Of a stretch of 64,000 nucleotides of DNA, positions 27,415 to 36,630 are shown in pieces. Location: contig SOET01000009.1 of the NCBI GenBank assembly GCA_021646465.1, positions 37,552 to 101,551 of the forward strand, read 5' to 3'. The position numbers and the translations under genes were made by a program. This DNA is from Candidatus Kuenenia hertensis (lineage in GTDB: Bacteria > Planctomycetota > Brocadiia > Brocadiales > Brocadiaceae). The first letter of the stretch is position 1, and every line of letters begins with the position of its first letter. Below the pieces are notes generated by a model. It searched no databases. It was given only the letters and a program-made list of their open reading frames with translations, and was not told the DNA's origin.

Positions 27415-30117
27415 ATGGAAACAAAATTAGGTCATGTAAAAGATAACGATACGATAGCAATTATTGGCGGCGGCCCTGCGGGAAGTTTTTTTGCCCATTT
27501 CGCGCTGAAACTGGCAAGGAAACTGGAGAAAAAGATTAAAATTTACATCCTCTGCGGAAAGGATTTTATCCAGAAAGGGCCTGTTGGGTGCAAAATGTGT
27601 GCGGGGGTCTTGTCGGAAACCCTCATTATGAAAATGGAACAGGAAGGAATTATTCTTCCAAAGTCACGTATTCAACACGAAATAGACGGATATTTTTTTC
27701 AGTCGCAGGAACGCGGTATTCCTCTTCACCATCCGGTTCAGGGGCATACACCACGAATTGTAACCGTTTTCCGTGGAAACGGCCCCAGATATTCTTCTTC
27801 CTCTGAAACTGTTAGTTTTGACGATTTTTTACTCAACCATAGCGCGTCACAAGGGGCAAAGATACTGCATGCATTTGTTGAGGAAATTGAGTTGCCGGCG
27901 AATCCTCAACATTTGGCGAACATTGTATACAGAGAAGCAGGCGTACGAAAAAGGATGTCAGTAAACTTAGTCGTTGGCGCATTCGGGGTTAATACCGCCC
28001 TTACAAAACGAATCGTGGGAAAAAAACTGAAATACCGTGAACCACGGTCCATACGCACGTGCAATGCCGAACTTCCGCTGGGAAAATCTTATATTAAGAA
28101 TCGTTTTCAAAAAACAATTTATGTATTTTCTCTGGGAATCAAGCCGATTAAGTTTGCCGCTTTTATCCCTAAAGATGACTATATTACCGTTTCTCTCGTC
28201 GGCAACGAGGATATCACAAAAGCGCATCTGTTGGAATTCATGCAACACCCGAGAATCCGTGAACTTTTGCCTGAAGGATGGTCGCTGCCAGGAGACTTAT
28301 GCATCTGTTTTCCGAAAATTCCTGTCTCTCATGCCACTCATCCTTATTCCGACAGATTCGTGATAATAGGAGATGCAAGTATCTCGCGCACGTATAAAAA
28401 CGGCATTGAATCGTCTTTTGAAACTTCACGGTTAGCCGCTTATGCTGCTTTTTATCAGGGTATTTCAGAGAAAGATTTTAAGAGAGGATATTACAAACCG
28501 GCATTAAAATTACTGGCGCGGGATAACTTTTACGGCAAGCTTATGTTTAACATTCATGATTATATCACCTCGAAAAAGCACCTCGTAAACGCGCAAATCG
28601 ATTATCTCGGCAAACACAAGGATTCCTGGGAATCTCAGCATATCAATGCTATTCTATGGAACATGGTTACCGGCAACACCGGTTACAAAGAAATTTTTTA
28701 CCATGCAATTGATTTCCGTTTACAGGCGCTTATGTTTCCTTATAACTTCAGATCAGTTGCAAAAATGATGTACGATTATTCCAGCACATTGATAAGACCA
28801 AATCCGGCGAGAGCAGCCAAACAAAAAAATTTATCAGAATTGGAACCCCTGAAAGACAAAAGCACCGTCGTTATAATCGGAGGCGGACCCGCTGGCGCCA
28901 GTTGTGGGATTGCCCTGAAAAATCTTGCTAAAAAGAAAAACATCGGATTAAACATTATTCTCTATGAAATGAAAGATTTTGAAGGAGGAATTGAGCACAA
29001 TGAGTGCGCCGGAGTTCTTTCACAGCCCATCGAACACATCCTGGAAGATACATTAAAAATCCCTTTCCCATGGCATCTGGTGAAAAGGGAAATACCTGGC
29101 TATTATCTTCATGCAAATGGACAGACAATAAAACTCGAAAGGGAAGGTGAAATTTCTTACGCACTTCGCAGGATTCAATTTGATGCGTATCTTTTACAAA
29201 AAGCAAAAGAGGCTGGTGTTACCATAATAAAAAGTAAGGTTACTGATATAGAAATAGACAAGGAGAAGATTACCGTATATAGTGAAACCAGGCATACCAG
29301 AGCCGATGTTGTTGTCGGCGCCTTTGGTTTGGAAGAAGGCACTCACAAGATATTTGAAACTGATACGCCGTATAAATCTCCGAAACATTTATTGACCATA
29401 TTAACAAAATTCCATCCTAAAGGAAAATATCATAATTTAGAAGAAACGGATGGATATATTCATGCTTTTTTATCCTCAATAAAAGAAATAGAGTTTGGAG
29501 CAATCACGCCAAAGGCAGACCACTATACCATTAATATTGCAGGGGCCAATATTTCTTCAAAATCTATGGACAAATTTTTACAACAACCGGAGGTAATTAA
29601 CGTACTTCCCGGTAACTTTAAAGAAGCTATCGGGCGTTTAGATTACCACAGGGGGTGTTTTCCGATTAAACCTGCGAAAAACGCGTTTGGCAACCGATAC
29701 GTGATTATCGGAGATGCTGCCGGTCTTATCAGGCCATTTAAGGGAAAAGGGATTAATGCGGCATGTTTAATGGGCATTAAAGCGGCAGAAACCATGTTAA
29801 ATGTTGGCATATCAAAAAAGGCATTCCAAACTTCGTATTTTAACAGCTTTAACGACGTCATGAAAGACATCCCCTATGCAAGAGCAGTGAGACGCTTTGT
29901 TATATGGGGTGCGTATTATGGCTTTTTAGGTTCCGTTATACAGATTGCAGGAAACAACCGGGAGTTAAAACAAGCATTGTTTGATAGTGTTTCAGGCAGA
30001 AGATCATATCGCAGTATATTGTTCGATACGTTTCAGTTACAATTAATTTTCAAAATATTCGCTGCAATTATTCAATGTTTCATTTCAAAAATAACCCTTC
30101 GACGGAGTTTATCCTGA
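27415..30117 (+). CDS. Tandemly duplicated geranylgeranyl-reductase-family flavoprotein
   Basis: The 900-residue protein contains two complete FAD-dependent oxidoreductase modules. Module 1 (about 8-430) has IAIIGGGPAGSFFAHF, CKMCAGVLSETL and VIIGDASISRTY. Module 2 (about 475-880) has VVIIGGGPAGASCGIAL, HNECAGVLSQPIEHI and VIIGDAAGLIRPFKGKGINAA. The conserved Cys-Ala-Gly-Val block and C-terminal GDA motif are those of the geranylgeranyl reductase/FixC-like group, which reduces isoprenoid or other lipid double bonds. Single proteins of the family are about 400 residues, so this is a head-to-tail duplication. Module 1 has a less conserved FAD-closing region (GDASISRTYKNG), hinting at divided labour. 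A lipid-modifying role is inference. Confidence 0.85.
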   Translation: METKLGHVKDNDTIAIIGGGPAGSFFAHFALKLARKLEKKIKIYILCGKDFIQKGPVGCKMCAGVLSETLIMKMEQEGIILPKSRIQHEIDGYFFQSQERGIPLHHPVQGHTPRIVTVFRGNGPRYSSSSETVSFDDFLLNHSASQGAKILHAFVEEIELPANPQHLANIVYREAGVRKRMSVNLVVGAFGVNTALTKRIVGKKLKYREPRSIRTCNAELPLGKSYIKNRFQKTIYVFSLGIKPIKFAAFIPKDDYITVSLVGNEDITKAHLLEFMQHPRIRELLPEGWSLPGDLCICFPKIPVSHATHPYSDRFVIIGDASISRTYKNGIESSFETSRLAAYAAFYQGISEKDFKRGYYKPALKLLARDNFYGKLMFNIHDYITSKKHLVNAQIDYLGKHKDSWESQHINAILWNMVTGNTGYKEIFYHAIDFRLQALMFPYNFRSVAKMMYDYSSTLIRPNPARAAKQKNLSELEPLKDKSTVVIIGGGPAGASCGIALKNLAKKKNIGLNIILYEMKDFEGGIEHNECAGVLSQPIEHILEDTLKIPFPWHLVKREIPGYYLHANGQTIKLEREGEISYALRRIQFDAYLLQKAKEAGVTIIKSKVTDIEIDKEKITVYSETRHTRADVVVGAFGLEEGTHKIFETDTPYKSPKHLLTILTKFHPKGKYHNLEETDGYIHAFLSSIKEIEFGAITPKADHYTINIAGANISSKSMDKFLQQPEVINVLPGNFKEAIGRLDYHRGCFPIKPAKNAFGNRYVIIGDAAGLIRPFKGKGINAACLMGIKAAETMLNVGISKKAFQTSYFNSFNDVMKDIPYARAVRRFVIWGAYYGFLGSVIQIAGNNRELKQALFDSVSGRRSYRSILFDTFQLQLIFKIFAAIIQCFISKITLRRSLS

Positions 30118-30206
30118 GCGGTAAAAGATACTTCGACTACGCTCAGTGACATGCTTTTTCATAGGGGTGCATTCCCGATTTTTTGCAACGCATCATTTCA
30201 GAGTAA

Positions 30207-30283
30207 GGATGGGTGAAGCGTCAGCGCACCCATCAAAATAAATGAAAATGTGATTGATGGGTCTGCTTCGCTTGACCCATCCT
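30207..30283. repeat. GGATGGGT inverted-repeat element, copy 1
   Basis: GGATGGGTGAAGCG at 30207 is matched by CGCTTGACCCATCC ending near 30283, with inner GCACCCATCA and TTGATGGGT also inverted. A second copy in opposite orientation lies at 63786-63855. No coding frame. It is one of several repeats filling 30118-30613. Confidence 0.75.
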
Positions 30284-30360
30284 ACAATAAATAATAAGTT
30301 TTTTACAAATAATCGGGAATGCTCCCTTTTTAAATAAAAAATAGAGAAGAAATAGACCCT

Positions 30361-30555
30361 GGGAGCATTCCCAAATTTTTGCACATTCATCATTGTGAAG
30401 GAAGCCCCTTGCGGGTTCAGATTTGTAATCTGAACCCAATAGTTTATCTGATTAACAGAGATATATACATTCCTGCCTGTCAGCAGACAGGTCATGGCTA
30501 AATTGCCACGTATGAAACGTGGGGGTTCAGGTCACAGGCCTGAACCCGCCGGGGG
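30361..30555 (+). repeat. Composite intergenic repeat, copy B (with 20-bp hairpin module)
   Basis: Same order of blocks as the copy at 7629-7800: GGGAGCATTCCC, GGGTTCAGATT hairpin, a TTTATCTGATTAA block, ATGGCTAAATTGCCAC, ACGTATGAAACGTGG hairpin and GTTCAGGTC hairpin. Between ACATT and TCATGG it carries CCTGCCTGTCAGCAGACAGG (30472-30491), absent in copy A. A GAGACGCAT/ATGCGTCTC hairpin (30562-30583) follows directly. Confidence 0.85.
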
Positions 30556-30613
30556 ACTGCAGAGACGCATCGCAATGCGTCTCTACTTCCTGCCATCACT
30601 GTTAATAATTCTA

Positions 30614-31198
30614 CTATTCCAGGTTTGAATGTCTCTTGTTCATCTCTTGTTCCGAACTTCTCAGTTTCGTTACGAGCAAATGAATAACACCGTCTAAATA
30701 GACAAGACATGCCTGTTCGAAAAGCGTGCTTCTGAACTGGATAGAACCGTTGATTTTATTATGTGTGCGGATTTCCTGCACGGGCAATTCTATGATAATA
30801 TCAGCAAATCCGGTAAGATGAGAATTTTTTTGAGAGGTAATCGCGGCAACAGTGGCAAATGATTTTTTTGCCAATTCCGCTATGTAGCAGGTAATGTGCG
30901 TGCTCCCCGAACTGCTGCAGGCAATCAGTAAATCGCCTTTGTCTATATTCGGCGTCGTAGCATCACCCACACAGTATGCGTTTAAACCAATATGGGTCAG
31001 CCTCATGGCAAAAGTACGCGAAACCAGTCCGGAACGGCCCTGGCCTGTTACAAATATATTTTTCGCTTCGAGAATCGAGGAAAAAAATTGCTCAAAAGGC
31101 CCTTCATTAATCTTATCAAGGACAGAATGAATTTCGGTCAATATAATTTTTGTAGTTGGTTTTATGCCCTGGGGAGTAATTTTCTTTATCAATTTCAT
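30614..31198 (-). CDS. 6-phospho-3-hexuloisomerase-like SIS-domain protein
   Basis: I take ATG 31198 (194 residues), the usual length for HxlB/PHI. The SIS fold is clear: NIFVTGQGRSGLVSRTFAMRL, the sugar-phosphate loop CSSSGSTHITCYIAELAK, ATVAAITSQKNSHLTGFAD and the C-terminal FEQACLVYLDGVIHLLV typical of hexuloisomerases. These enzymes interconvert 3-hexulose-6-phosphate and fructose-6-phosphate in the ribulose monophosphate route. The partner 3-hexulose-6-phosphate synthase is not in the window, so the pathway role (formaldehyde fixation or pentose supply) is open. Weak AGAG ribosome site. Confidence 0.82.
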   Translation of the reverse strand: MKLIKKITPQGIKPTTKIILTEIHSVLDKINEGPFEQFFSSILEAKNIFVTGQGRSGLVSRTFAMRLTHIGLNAYCVGDATTPNIDKGDLLIACSSSGSTHITCYIAELAKKSFATVAAITSQKNSHLTGFADIIIELPVQEIRTHNKINGSIQFRSTLFEQACLVYLDGVIHLLVTKLRSSEQEMNKRHSNLE

Positions 31199-31613
31199 AT
31201 TCTCTAAGATATATTGTGACCTTCGATACAACCATAAAACTGCTTTTTAGCAAAGATAATGTGGTAACAGTTCATCCAACCTCCCATACGTCAATACCCC
31301 TGCCAGGGTTATCCTGACAATATTCAGATTCTCATTCGGTGAGGAAAAAGAGGTGGGAGAACAATTGCGATAATTGTAACAAAAATTTACTACACATAGT
31401 AATAAAATATTTCACTGAACCATCAAACATTCACTTCTTAAAGTCGGGTATTGTTGCCCGTAATATTTATTTTACCATATATCACTATAATTATTTAATT
31501 ACGGCATATTATGTTATATTTTTATTGCTCTCTCTTTACGTGTTTGATACAATCACAAAAAATGTAGCAAAAAAGGATGCGTTTTTTCTTTTAACATGAA
31601 AAGGAGTCACTAG
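31199..31613. other. Divergent intergenic gap without a convincing gene
   Basis: Between the hexuloisomerase (minus) and yggT (plus). An 86-residue GTG-started frame at 31339-31599 exists, but it has no ribosome site and an unremarkable, partly hydrophobic product, so I do not call it. Both promoters should be here; I cannot place them. Confidence 0.45.
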
Positions 31614-31856
31614 ATGGGACATTTTCTGGGTAGAATCATAAGCCTTTATGAAATTGTTTTAATTATCAGAATCGTACTTTCCTGGGTACCACATAATCCT
31701 TACAACCAGGCGATACAATTTTTGTATAAAATTACAGAACCTGTATTAAGCCCTGTACGCAGATATATTCCAACGTTTCGGGGTATTGATTTTTCTCCCA
31801 TTGTAGTGTTCATTGGGTTAGGATTTATTAAAAGAATTATTATTGATATGTTTTGA
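31614..31856 (+). CDS. yggT: YggT-family small membrane protein
   Basis: The 80-residue product has two hydrophobic segments joined by the conserved YggT loop: LYEIVLIIRIVLSWVPHNPY, then LYKITEPVLSPVRRYIP, then DFSPIVVFIGLGFIKRIII. AAAGGAG lies nine bases before ATG 31614. YggT proteins are widespread, often near division or cofactor genes, with a poorly defined role in membrane or osmotic/ion homeostasis. It heads a plus-strand run continuing into the HAD-kinase fusion 88 bp downstream. Confidence 0.88.
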   Translation: MGHFLGRIISLYEIVLIIRIVLSWVPHNPYNQAIQFLYKITEPVLSPVRRYIPTFRGIDFSPIVVFIGLGFIKRIIIDMF

Positions 31857-31944
31857 GCGGTATGCATTATAGCTATTATTAGTATTCATCCTCCTTCGAT
31901 ATTCCCTTGCGGAATTTCATACCTTTCACAATCAACCCTTTTGA

Positions 31945-33222
31945 ATGCAAAATAGTACAAAGAATAAAATTATCATCTTTGATGTTGATGGTGTCCTTTT
32001 TAAAGGTCATTTTCTCGTTCATTTATCAGGAAACCTTGGTTTTTTGATATATATCCGTACTATCCTGTTATGTATATTGTTCAATCTTGGCAAATTACCA
32101 TTTCATACATTTATAAAAAAGGTGTATTCGTTTTTTTCCAACGTTCCGGTCGAACAGGCGAAGAAAGTATACGAAAAGATACCTCTTATCCGTAATGCGA
32201 AAGAAACGATTGAAATATTACGTAATCACGGATATCTGGTAATCTTAGTGAGCAGCGGCGTTCCTGATTTTATAGTGAAAGACCTTGCGAAACGTTTAGG
32301 GGCTAATAATGGATATGGAATCAGTACCGGCATTACAGACGGCAAATTGTCGGGTGAAATATTCGGAAATCTTATTATGGACGGAGGAAAAGCTGCACTC
32401 GTTGAGGAAGAATTACAACGCAATAATCTTTCCTGGCAAGATGCAATAGTACTTGTGGACGACCGCAATAATTTAGACATTTTAAAAAAATCGGATATAA
32501 GCATAGGGGTAAACGCCCAATATTCAGTCCGCAAACAGGCTGATTATTTGATTGATAGTAAAAATCTGTCTGAACTTTTGGATATTCTGGATATAGCAAA
32601 TGCACATACTTACAAAACCCTTTTTTCAGGGATGCGTAAACAATTTGCACATTTCTGGTACCAGGAACTGCGCAGAAAGCTTTTACACATTATAATTGCT
32701 CTTGTGCCGGTATTTTCTCAATTTATGTTTGCAACAACATTATTGGTCCTTTTCTCTCTAATGATGGTATATTTGATTTCAGAGTCTCTGAGGATAAACG
32801 GGTTTTCATTTCCAATGTTTGGTATCATTACGAAATCAAGTATACGTAAACGAGAGGAGCGTGGGATTGCTTTCGGACCGGTTACATTAATATTGGGAGC
32901 AGCTTTCTCCATATTGCTTTTTCCCAAAGAAATTGCAATCACTGTTATATGGATAGTTGCCTTTTCTGATGCGGCGGCAACGCTTGTGGGTAAAAGCATC
33001 GGAAATTTTCGGATACCTTATAACCGGCAAAAGAGCGTTGAAGGGTCTCTTGCGGCGTTGATAGTTGCCATACTTTGCGGATGCGTTTATCTGCCGATTG
33101 TACCTGCTTTAATTGCCGCTTTTACCGCTTGTTTTATAGAATCATTACCGCTACGGGCGTTCGATAATTTGCTTATGCCCGTTGGGACGGGACTGGTATT
33201 ATTGTGTTTTGGTTATTTATAA
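31945..33222 (+). CDS. Fusion of HAD phosphatase and dolichol/phytol-kinase-like membrane domain
   Basis: The first 215 residues are a HAD-superfamily phosphatase: IIFDVDGVLFKGHF (catalytic DxD), VILVSSGVPDFIVKDLAKRL (motif II Ser) and IVLVDDRNNLDIL (motif IV). The next 200 residues are membrane-embedded and match the SEC59/VTE5/DGK1 type: RRKLLHIIIALVPVFSQF, SLRINGFSFP, ERGIAFGPVTLILG, FSDAAATLVGKSIGNF and RQKSVEGSLAALI. Members are CTP-dependent lipid-alcohol kinases. A kinase and a phosphatase on one chain suggest control of a polyprenyl, phytyl or diacylglycerol phosphate pool (inference). The stop lies seven bases before the U32 gene. Confidence 0.85.
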   Translation: MQNSTKNKIIIFDVDGVLFKGHFLVHLSGNLGFLIYIRTILLCILFNLGKLPFHTFIKKVYSFFSNVPVEQAKKVYEKIPLIRNAKETIEILRNHGYLVILVSSGVPDFIVKDLAKRLGANNGYGISTGITDGKLSGEIFGNLIMDGGKAALVEEELQRNNLSWQDAIVLVDDRNNLDILKKSDISIGVNAQYSVRKQADYLIDSKNLSELLDILDIANAHTYKTLFSGMRKQFAHFWYQELRRKLLHIIIALVPVFSQFMFATTLLVLFSLMMVYLISESLRINGFSFPMFGIITKSSIRKREERGIAFGPVTLILGAAFSILLFPKEIAITVIWIVAFSDAAATLVGKSIGNFRIPYNRQKSVEGSLAALIVAILCGCVYLPIVPALIAAFTACFIESLPLRAFDNLLMPVGTGLVLLCFGYL

Positions 33223-33229
33223 TATCAAT

Positions 33230-34453
33230 ATGTTTACCAAAAAACCTGAACTGGTTGCACCTGCCGGTGATATAGAAAAATTGAAAACAGCGATTGAATA
33301 TGGCGCTGACGCAGTATACGTCGGTGCGGAAGGTTTCAATCTTCGGATGGGTGCAGAAAATCTTAGTTTGCAGGAAATTAAAAATGCTACCGATTATGTT
33401 CATGAAAAAAAGAAGAAATTATATGTGGCGTTAAATATTTATGCGCGAAATTATCATATTCACCGCATCGCATCTTATGTGAAAGAACTTGCAAATATTC
33501 CAATAGACGCGGTTATTGTGTCGGACCCGGGAATTTTATTAACGGTAAAAGAAATAGCTCCTCACATAAACATCCATCTTAGCACACAAGCAAATACCAC
33601 AAACTTTAAATCCCAGGAATTCTGGCGTCAACATGGGGTAAAGCGAACCGTTCTTGCCAGAGAATTAACCTTAGGTGAAATTAAAGAAATTATTGACCAC
33701 ACCCCTTTAGAGACGGAAGTGTTCGTACACGGCGCCATGTGTATGGCATATTCAGGACGGTGTTTATTAAGCAGCTACATGTCAAACCGGCATGCGAATT
33801 TAGGGGATTGTTCGCATTCCTGTCGTTGGAAGTATGTCCTTAAAGAAGAAAACCGTCCGGATGAAACGTTTCCGATTATTCAGGATGAATTTGGAACTTA
33901 CATCTTAAGTTCCAAAGATTTATGCATGCTTGAATATATTCCCGAATTAGTATCCGCAGGCGTTTCTGCCTGGAAAATTGAAGGACGCATGAAAAGTCAA
34001 TATTATGTAGCAGCGGTAACGAGAATCTATCGTGAGGCATTGGACCTTTATTGTTCTGAACCTGAAAATTACGTATTTGATGAAAAATGGCTATCTGAAC
34101 TGAAAAAAACAAGTCATCGCGAATTTGGAACAGGATTCTTTTTCGGATATCAGGGCAATAATCCGCAAGTCAGTCATCATAGCCATTCTTATATCAGGCA
34201 GTATGAATTTTTGGGAATCATCAGTAATGTATCCCATGATAATACCGCAGAAATTCTGGTAAAAAATACTATTCAGGAAAACGTTTCTCTTGAAATAATG
34301 GGCAAGAATTTAAATGATGACTTCGAGGTATCAAAGTTAAATATGAAAAATGAATTTAACGAGCCCGTAAAGGTAGCAAATACCGGACAAAAAATATTTG
34401 CAAAAATGCCGAGACCCGTGCATAAATATTTTATACTGAGAAAATGCGGGTAA
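33230..34453 (+). CDS. U32-family protein (RNA hydroxylation/TrhP-like)
   Basis: The 407-residue product starts at ATG 33230 with the U32 opening KPELVAPAGDIEKLKTAIEY and GADAVYVG. It carries the family signature HGAMCMAYSGRCLLSSYMSN and the Cys pattern GDCSHSCRW that supplies iron-sulfur or metal ligands. Length fits the TrhP/YegQ group, whose members hydroxylate uridine in tRNA, rather than the longer 23S rRNA-type RlhA. Older annotations call these collagenase-like peptidases; the RNA-modification role is the better-supported one for bacteria. Its end slightly overlaps possible upstream starts of the next gene. Confidence 0.88.
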   Translation: MFTKKPELVAPAGDIEKLKTAIEYGADAVYVGAEGFNLRMGAENLSLQEIKNATDYVHEKKKKLYVALNIYARNYHIHRIASYVKELANIPIDAVIVSDPGILLTVKEIAPHINIHLSTQANTTNFKSQEFWRQHGVKRTVLARELTLGEIKEIIDHTPLETEVFVHGAMCMAYSGRCLLSSYMSNRHANLGDCSHSCRWKYVLKEENRPDETFPIIQDEFGTYILSSKDLCMLEYIPELVSAGVSAWKIEGRMKSQYYVAAVTRIYREALDLYCSEPENYVFDEKWLSELKKTSHREFGTGFFFGYQGNNPQVSHHSHSYIRQYEFLGIISNVSHDNTAEILVKNTIQENVSLEIMGKNLNDDFEVSKLNMKNEFNEPVKVANTGQKIFAKMPRPVHKYFILRKCG

Positions 34454-34512
34454 TTAAACGTAAATCAATGCTTATTTTCTATCATTTTATGAAAAGAGAA
34501 AGAATATCAGGA

Positions 34513-35544
34513 ATGAATTCAAGAATATTAACACTGCTTGTTTTTTTGATTTTATCCGGCGGATGCAGTAGTACGAAAGATTATTTGGAAGATTTATCTC
34601 CCTTTAAAAGTGAAGAAAAAACACTCGAACCTAAGAAAGGTGCGGAAGTTACAGAGACGGATAAATATGAACAAATATTTGTATGTTCCGGAGACATTAA
34701 CGTTGTTTATAAAAATATCGGCCAGGTGAGTTTGGGAGAATATGGATTTTCCGGACATGATGTTTTGGCAAAAAAAATAAAAGAGAAGGCATTCCTGGTT
34801 GGCGCTCAGGCAGTAATAAATGTTCAATATGATACAGGATATGCGAAAACATGGAGATCATATGGGGAACTTGGCGGTACAGATTTGGGGGTAAGTAAAA
34901 CTTCATGGGTCAAGGGGACAGGGATTGTATTTGCAGAAAAACATGACCCGCTTGGTTTAATAGTATGCAGCTTAACCAAAGAAAATAAGGAATGGTTTCG
35001 GTTTAAAAGCGGCCAAAAAGGTGTTCTTGTGGTCAGCGTCTTTGCCGGAAGTGTTGCTGCAAATTCCGGTATTAAACCAGAGGATCTCATTGTAGAATGG
35101 AACGGAGAAGAAATTGCCACGAAAAAACAATTTATCATGCTGACAAATACTTCCGTGAATAAAGAGGTTAAACTTACCATCCTGCGCCCCGAAGGTATTA
35201 ATACTGTCAATGTACTTATACCGGCGGCAGATTCTGCCTCGCAAATTTCTCAGGCTCCGGAATCATTTCAGCAAAAAAGTGCTTCTTTAGCCGTTCCGAA
35301 TGAACCGGCAGCAAAAAAATCAGAATTAAAATCTTCAGAAGTACACAATGAAATTGGCGACCTTTTCTTACGGAAAGGAATGTATCGTGAAGCATTGGAA
35401 GAATACAAGAACGCTATTGAAGTCGACCCGTATATGGCGCTTTCCCATTTTAATCTCAGCATAGCGTATGAAAAATTGGGCATGAAAAGGGAAGCAGATG
35501 AAGAATTTGCAATATATAAGAAATTAAAAAATCAAAAAAATTAA
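34513..35544 (+). CDS. PDZ-TPR lipoprotein
   Basis: I start at ATG 34513, giving signal peptide SRILTLLVFLILSGGC with a lipobox-like Cys; ATG 34489 (MKRERISG) is an alternative with a more basic n-region. The 343-residue protein has a middle region of unknown type (residues about 40-150). A PDZ domain (about 155-245) follows: GVLVVSVFAGSVAANSGIKP and DLIVEWNGEEIATKKQF. Two C-terminal TPR units (EIGDLFLRKGMYREALEEYK and ALSHFNLSIAYEKLGMKREAD) complete it. It is predicted to be a periplasmic-face lipoprotein for peptide or partner binding. It is the last gene of the plus-strand run from yggT. Confidence 0.82.
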   Translation: MNSRILTLLVFLILSGGCSSTKDYLEDLSPFKSEEKTLEPKKGAEVTETDKYEQIFVCSGDINVVYKNIGQVSLGEYGFSGHDVLAKKIKEKAFLVGAQAVINVQYDTGYAKTWRSYGELGGTDLGVSKTSWVKGTGIVFAEKHDPLGLIVCSLTKENKEWFRFKSGQKGVLVVSVFAGSVAANSGIKPEDLIVEWNGEEIATKKQFIMLTNTSVNKEVKLTILRPEGINTVNVLIPAADSASQISQAPESFQQKSASLAVPNEPAAKKSELKSSEVHNEIGDLFLRKGMYREALEEYKNAIEVDPYMALSHFNLSIAYEKLGMKREADEEFAIYKKLKNQKN

Positions 35545-35821
35545 CTCTATTTAATATCTGAAAACACATCAGTTTATACTGAAATATAAAATATGGAGTT
35601 TTAAACCTTACGGCTGCTTTTCACCGTAGGGTGGGCAATGCCTACCCTACAAAGATTGAAATTCCTTAAACATTTAATTAGGACTTTTCAGCAATTTTTT
35701 TGGGGCAAAACATTTCACCGCAGGGGCTGAAGATTTTCAGCTCCTACAGGATTGAAATTCCTATACTATCAAGTCATAACTTGTGAACCTGCGTAAAGGT
35801 TTTTATTTTGAGACAAATATT
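35545..35821. repeat. Intergenic gap with a GTAGGGTGGGC hairpin
   Basis: GTAGGGTGGGC (35626) pairs with GCCTACCCTAC (ending 35650), one mismatch; it is related to the hairpin at 451-467. A second stretch (about 35718-35752) has CAGGGGCTGAAGATTTTCAGCTCC, which also pairs partly. No gene seen. Confidence 0.55.
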
Positions 35822-36481
35822 ATGGTAACAATTCTAATACTACGCTATCTTTTTTTCCTTTCTATAATGTCGGTTTTCTTTCTTTCAAAAATTGCCCTTT
35901 CTGATAATTTGCTTAAAAATGGTGATTTTGAAACCGGCGACACATCGGGTTGGTTACTCTGGGAAGCATTTCCCTGGGATGGTGATGGTATTCCGGTAAA
36001 ACATCCGGCAAATATTGAGATACTTGTTCCGGGAACGATAGGAATTCCGGCGCCACCTGCCATAAACGGTTTATACGCCCTGACACAACAGGTAAGCACC
36101 GAAGGAACAGCACGCGGCGGTATTTATCAGGAACTGAAGGTTTCAGCAAATTCAGCATATGTACTGACGGGAAGCATGGCATTTTACGGAGACAATATTG
36201 GAGACGTTGCTATTATTGGTATTCTCAACGGACAGTGGAACCCATCTCACGCCCTCACTACTCCATTCAAATATTATATCGGAGGTGACACAGCTTCCTC
36301 ATGGAGCGAATTTTCCCTGTCAATCATACCGACAAATAACATTATTACCGTTTTTACCGAAACACGGCAAGATTGGGAACAAGGCTATGTTGCTGGCTGG
36401 TATGATAATCTGATCCTGCAGTTTACCCACGAAAGCAATATACCCTTTCAATCAAATACCCCGGAAAAACACAAAGAATAA
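35822..36481 (+). CDS. Secreted carbohydrate-binding-module-like protein
   Basis: The 219-residue product starts at ATG 35822 with a signal peptide (LILRYLFFLSIMSVFFLS ending near ALS). The mature part begins DNLLKNGDFETGDTSGWLLW, the standard opening of CBM4/9-like and PEP-CTERM-associated beta-sandwich domains. It ends EQGYVAGWYDNLILQF, also typical (W-D-N-L). No catalytic domain or sorting tail is present. It is probably a secreted beta-sandwich protein binding polysaccharide or matrix; ligand unknown. It stands between gaps and may be transcribed alone. Confidence 0.75.
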   Translation: MVTILILRYLFFLSIMSVFFLSKIALSDNLLKNGDFETGDTSGWLLWEAFPWDGDGIPVKHPANIEILVPGTIGIPAPPAINGLYALTQQVSTEGTARGGIYQELKVSANSAYVLTGSMAFYGDNIGDVAIIGILNGQWNPSHALTTPFKYYIGGDTASSWSEFSLSIIPTNNIITVFTETRQDWEQGYVAGWYDNLILQFTHESNIPFQSNTPEKHKE

Positions 36482-36630
36482 CAATCTCCCCCTCTGCAAT
36501 TTCCTGGCTTTTAACACTCTAATTGATTAAAAAATAGTAAGGATGCGTGTGTGTTTTGACCCAATGATATCCGCACACAGATAAACATTTCTTTATAGGT
36601 AACAAGTTAGTTTTTTGAGGTAAATAACCG

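Noticed and set aside
31339..31599. An 86-residue open frame with GTG start between the hexuloisomerase and yggT genes
   Set aside because: No ribosome site, no recognisable domain, and it fills a divergent promoter gap; most likely chance.
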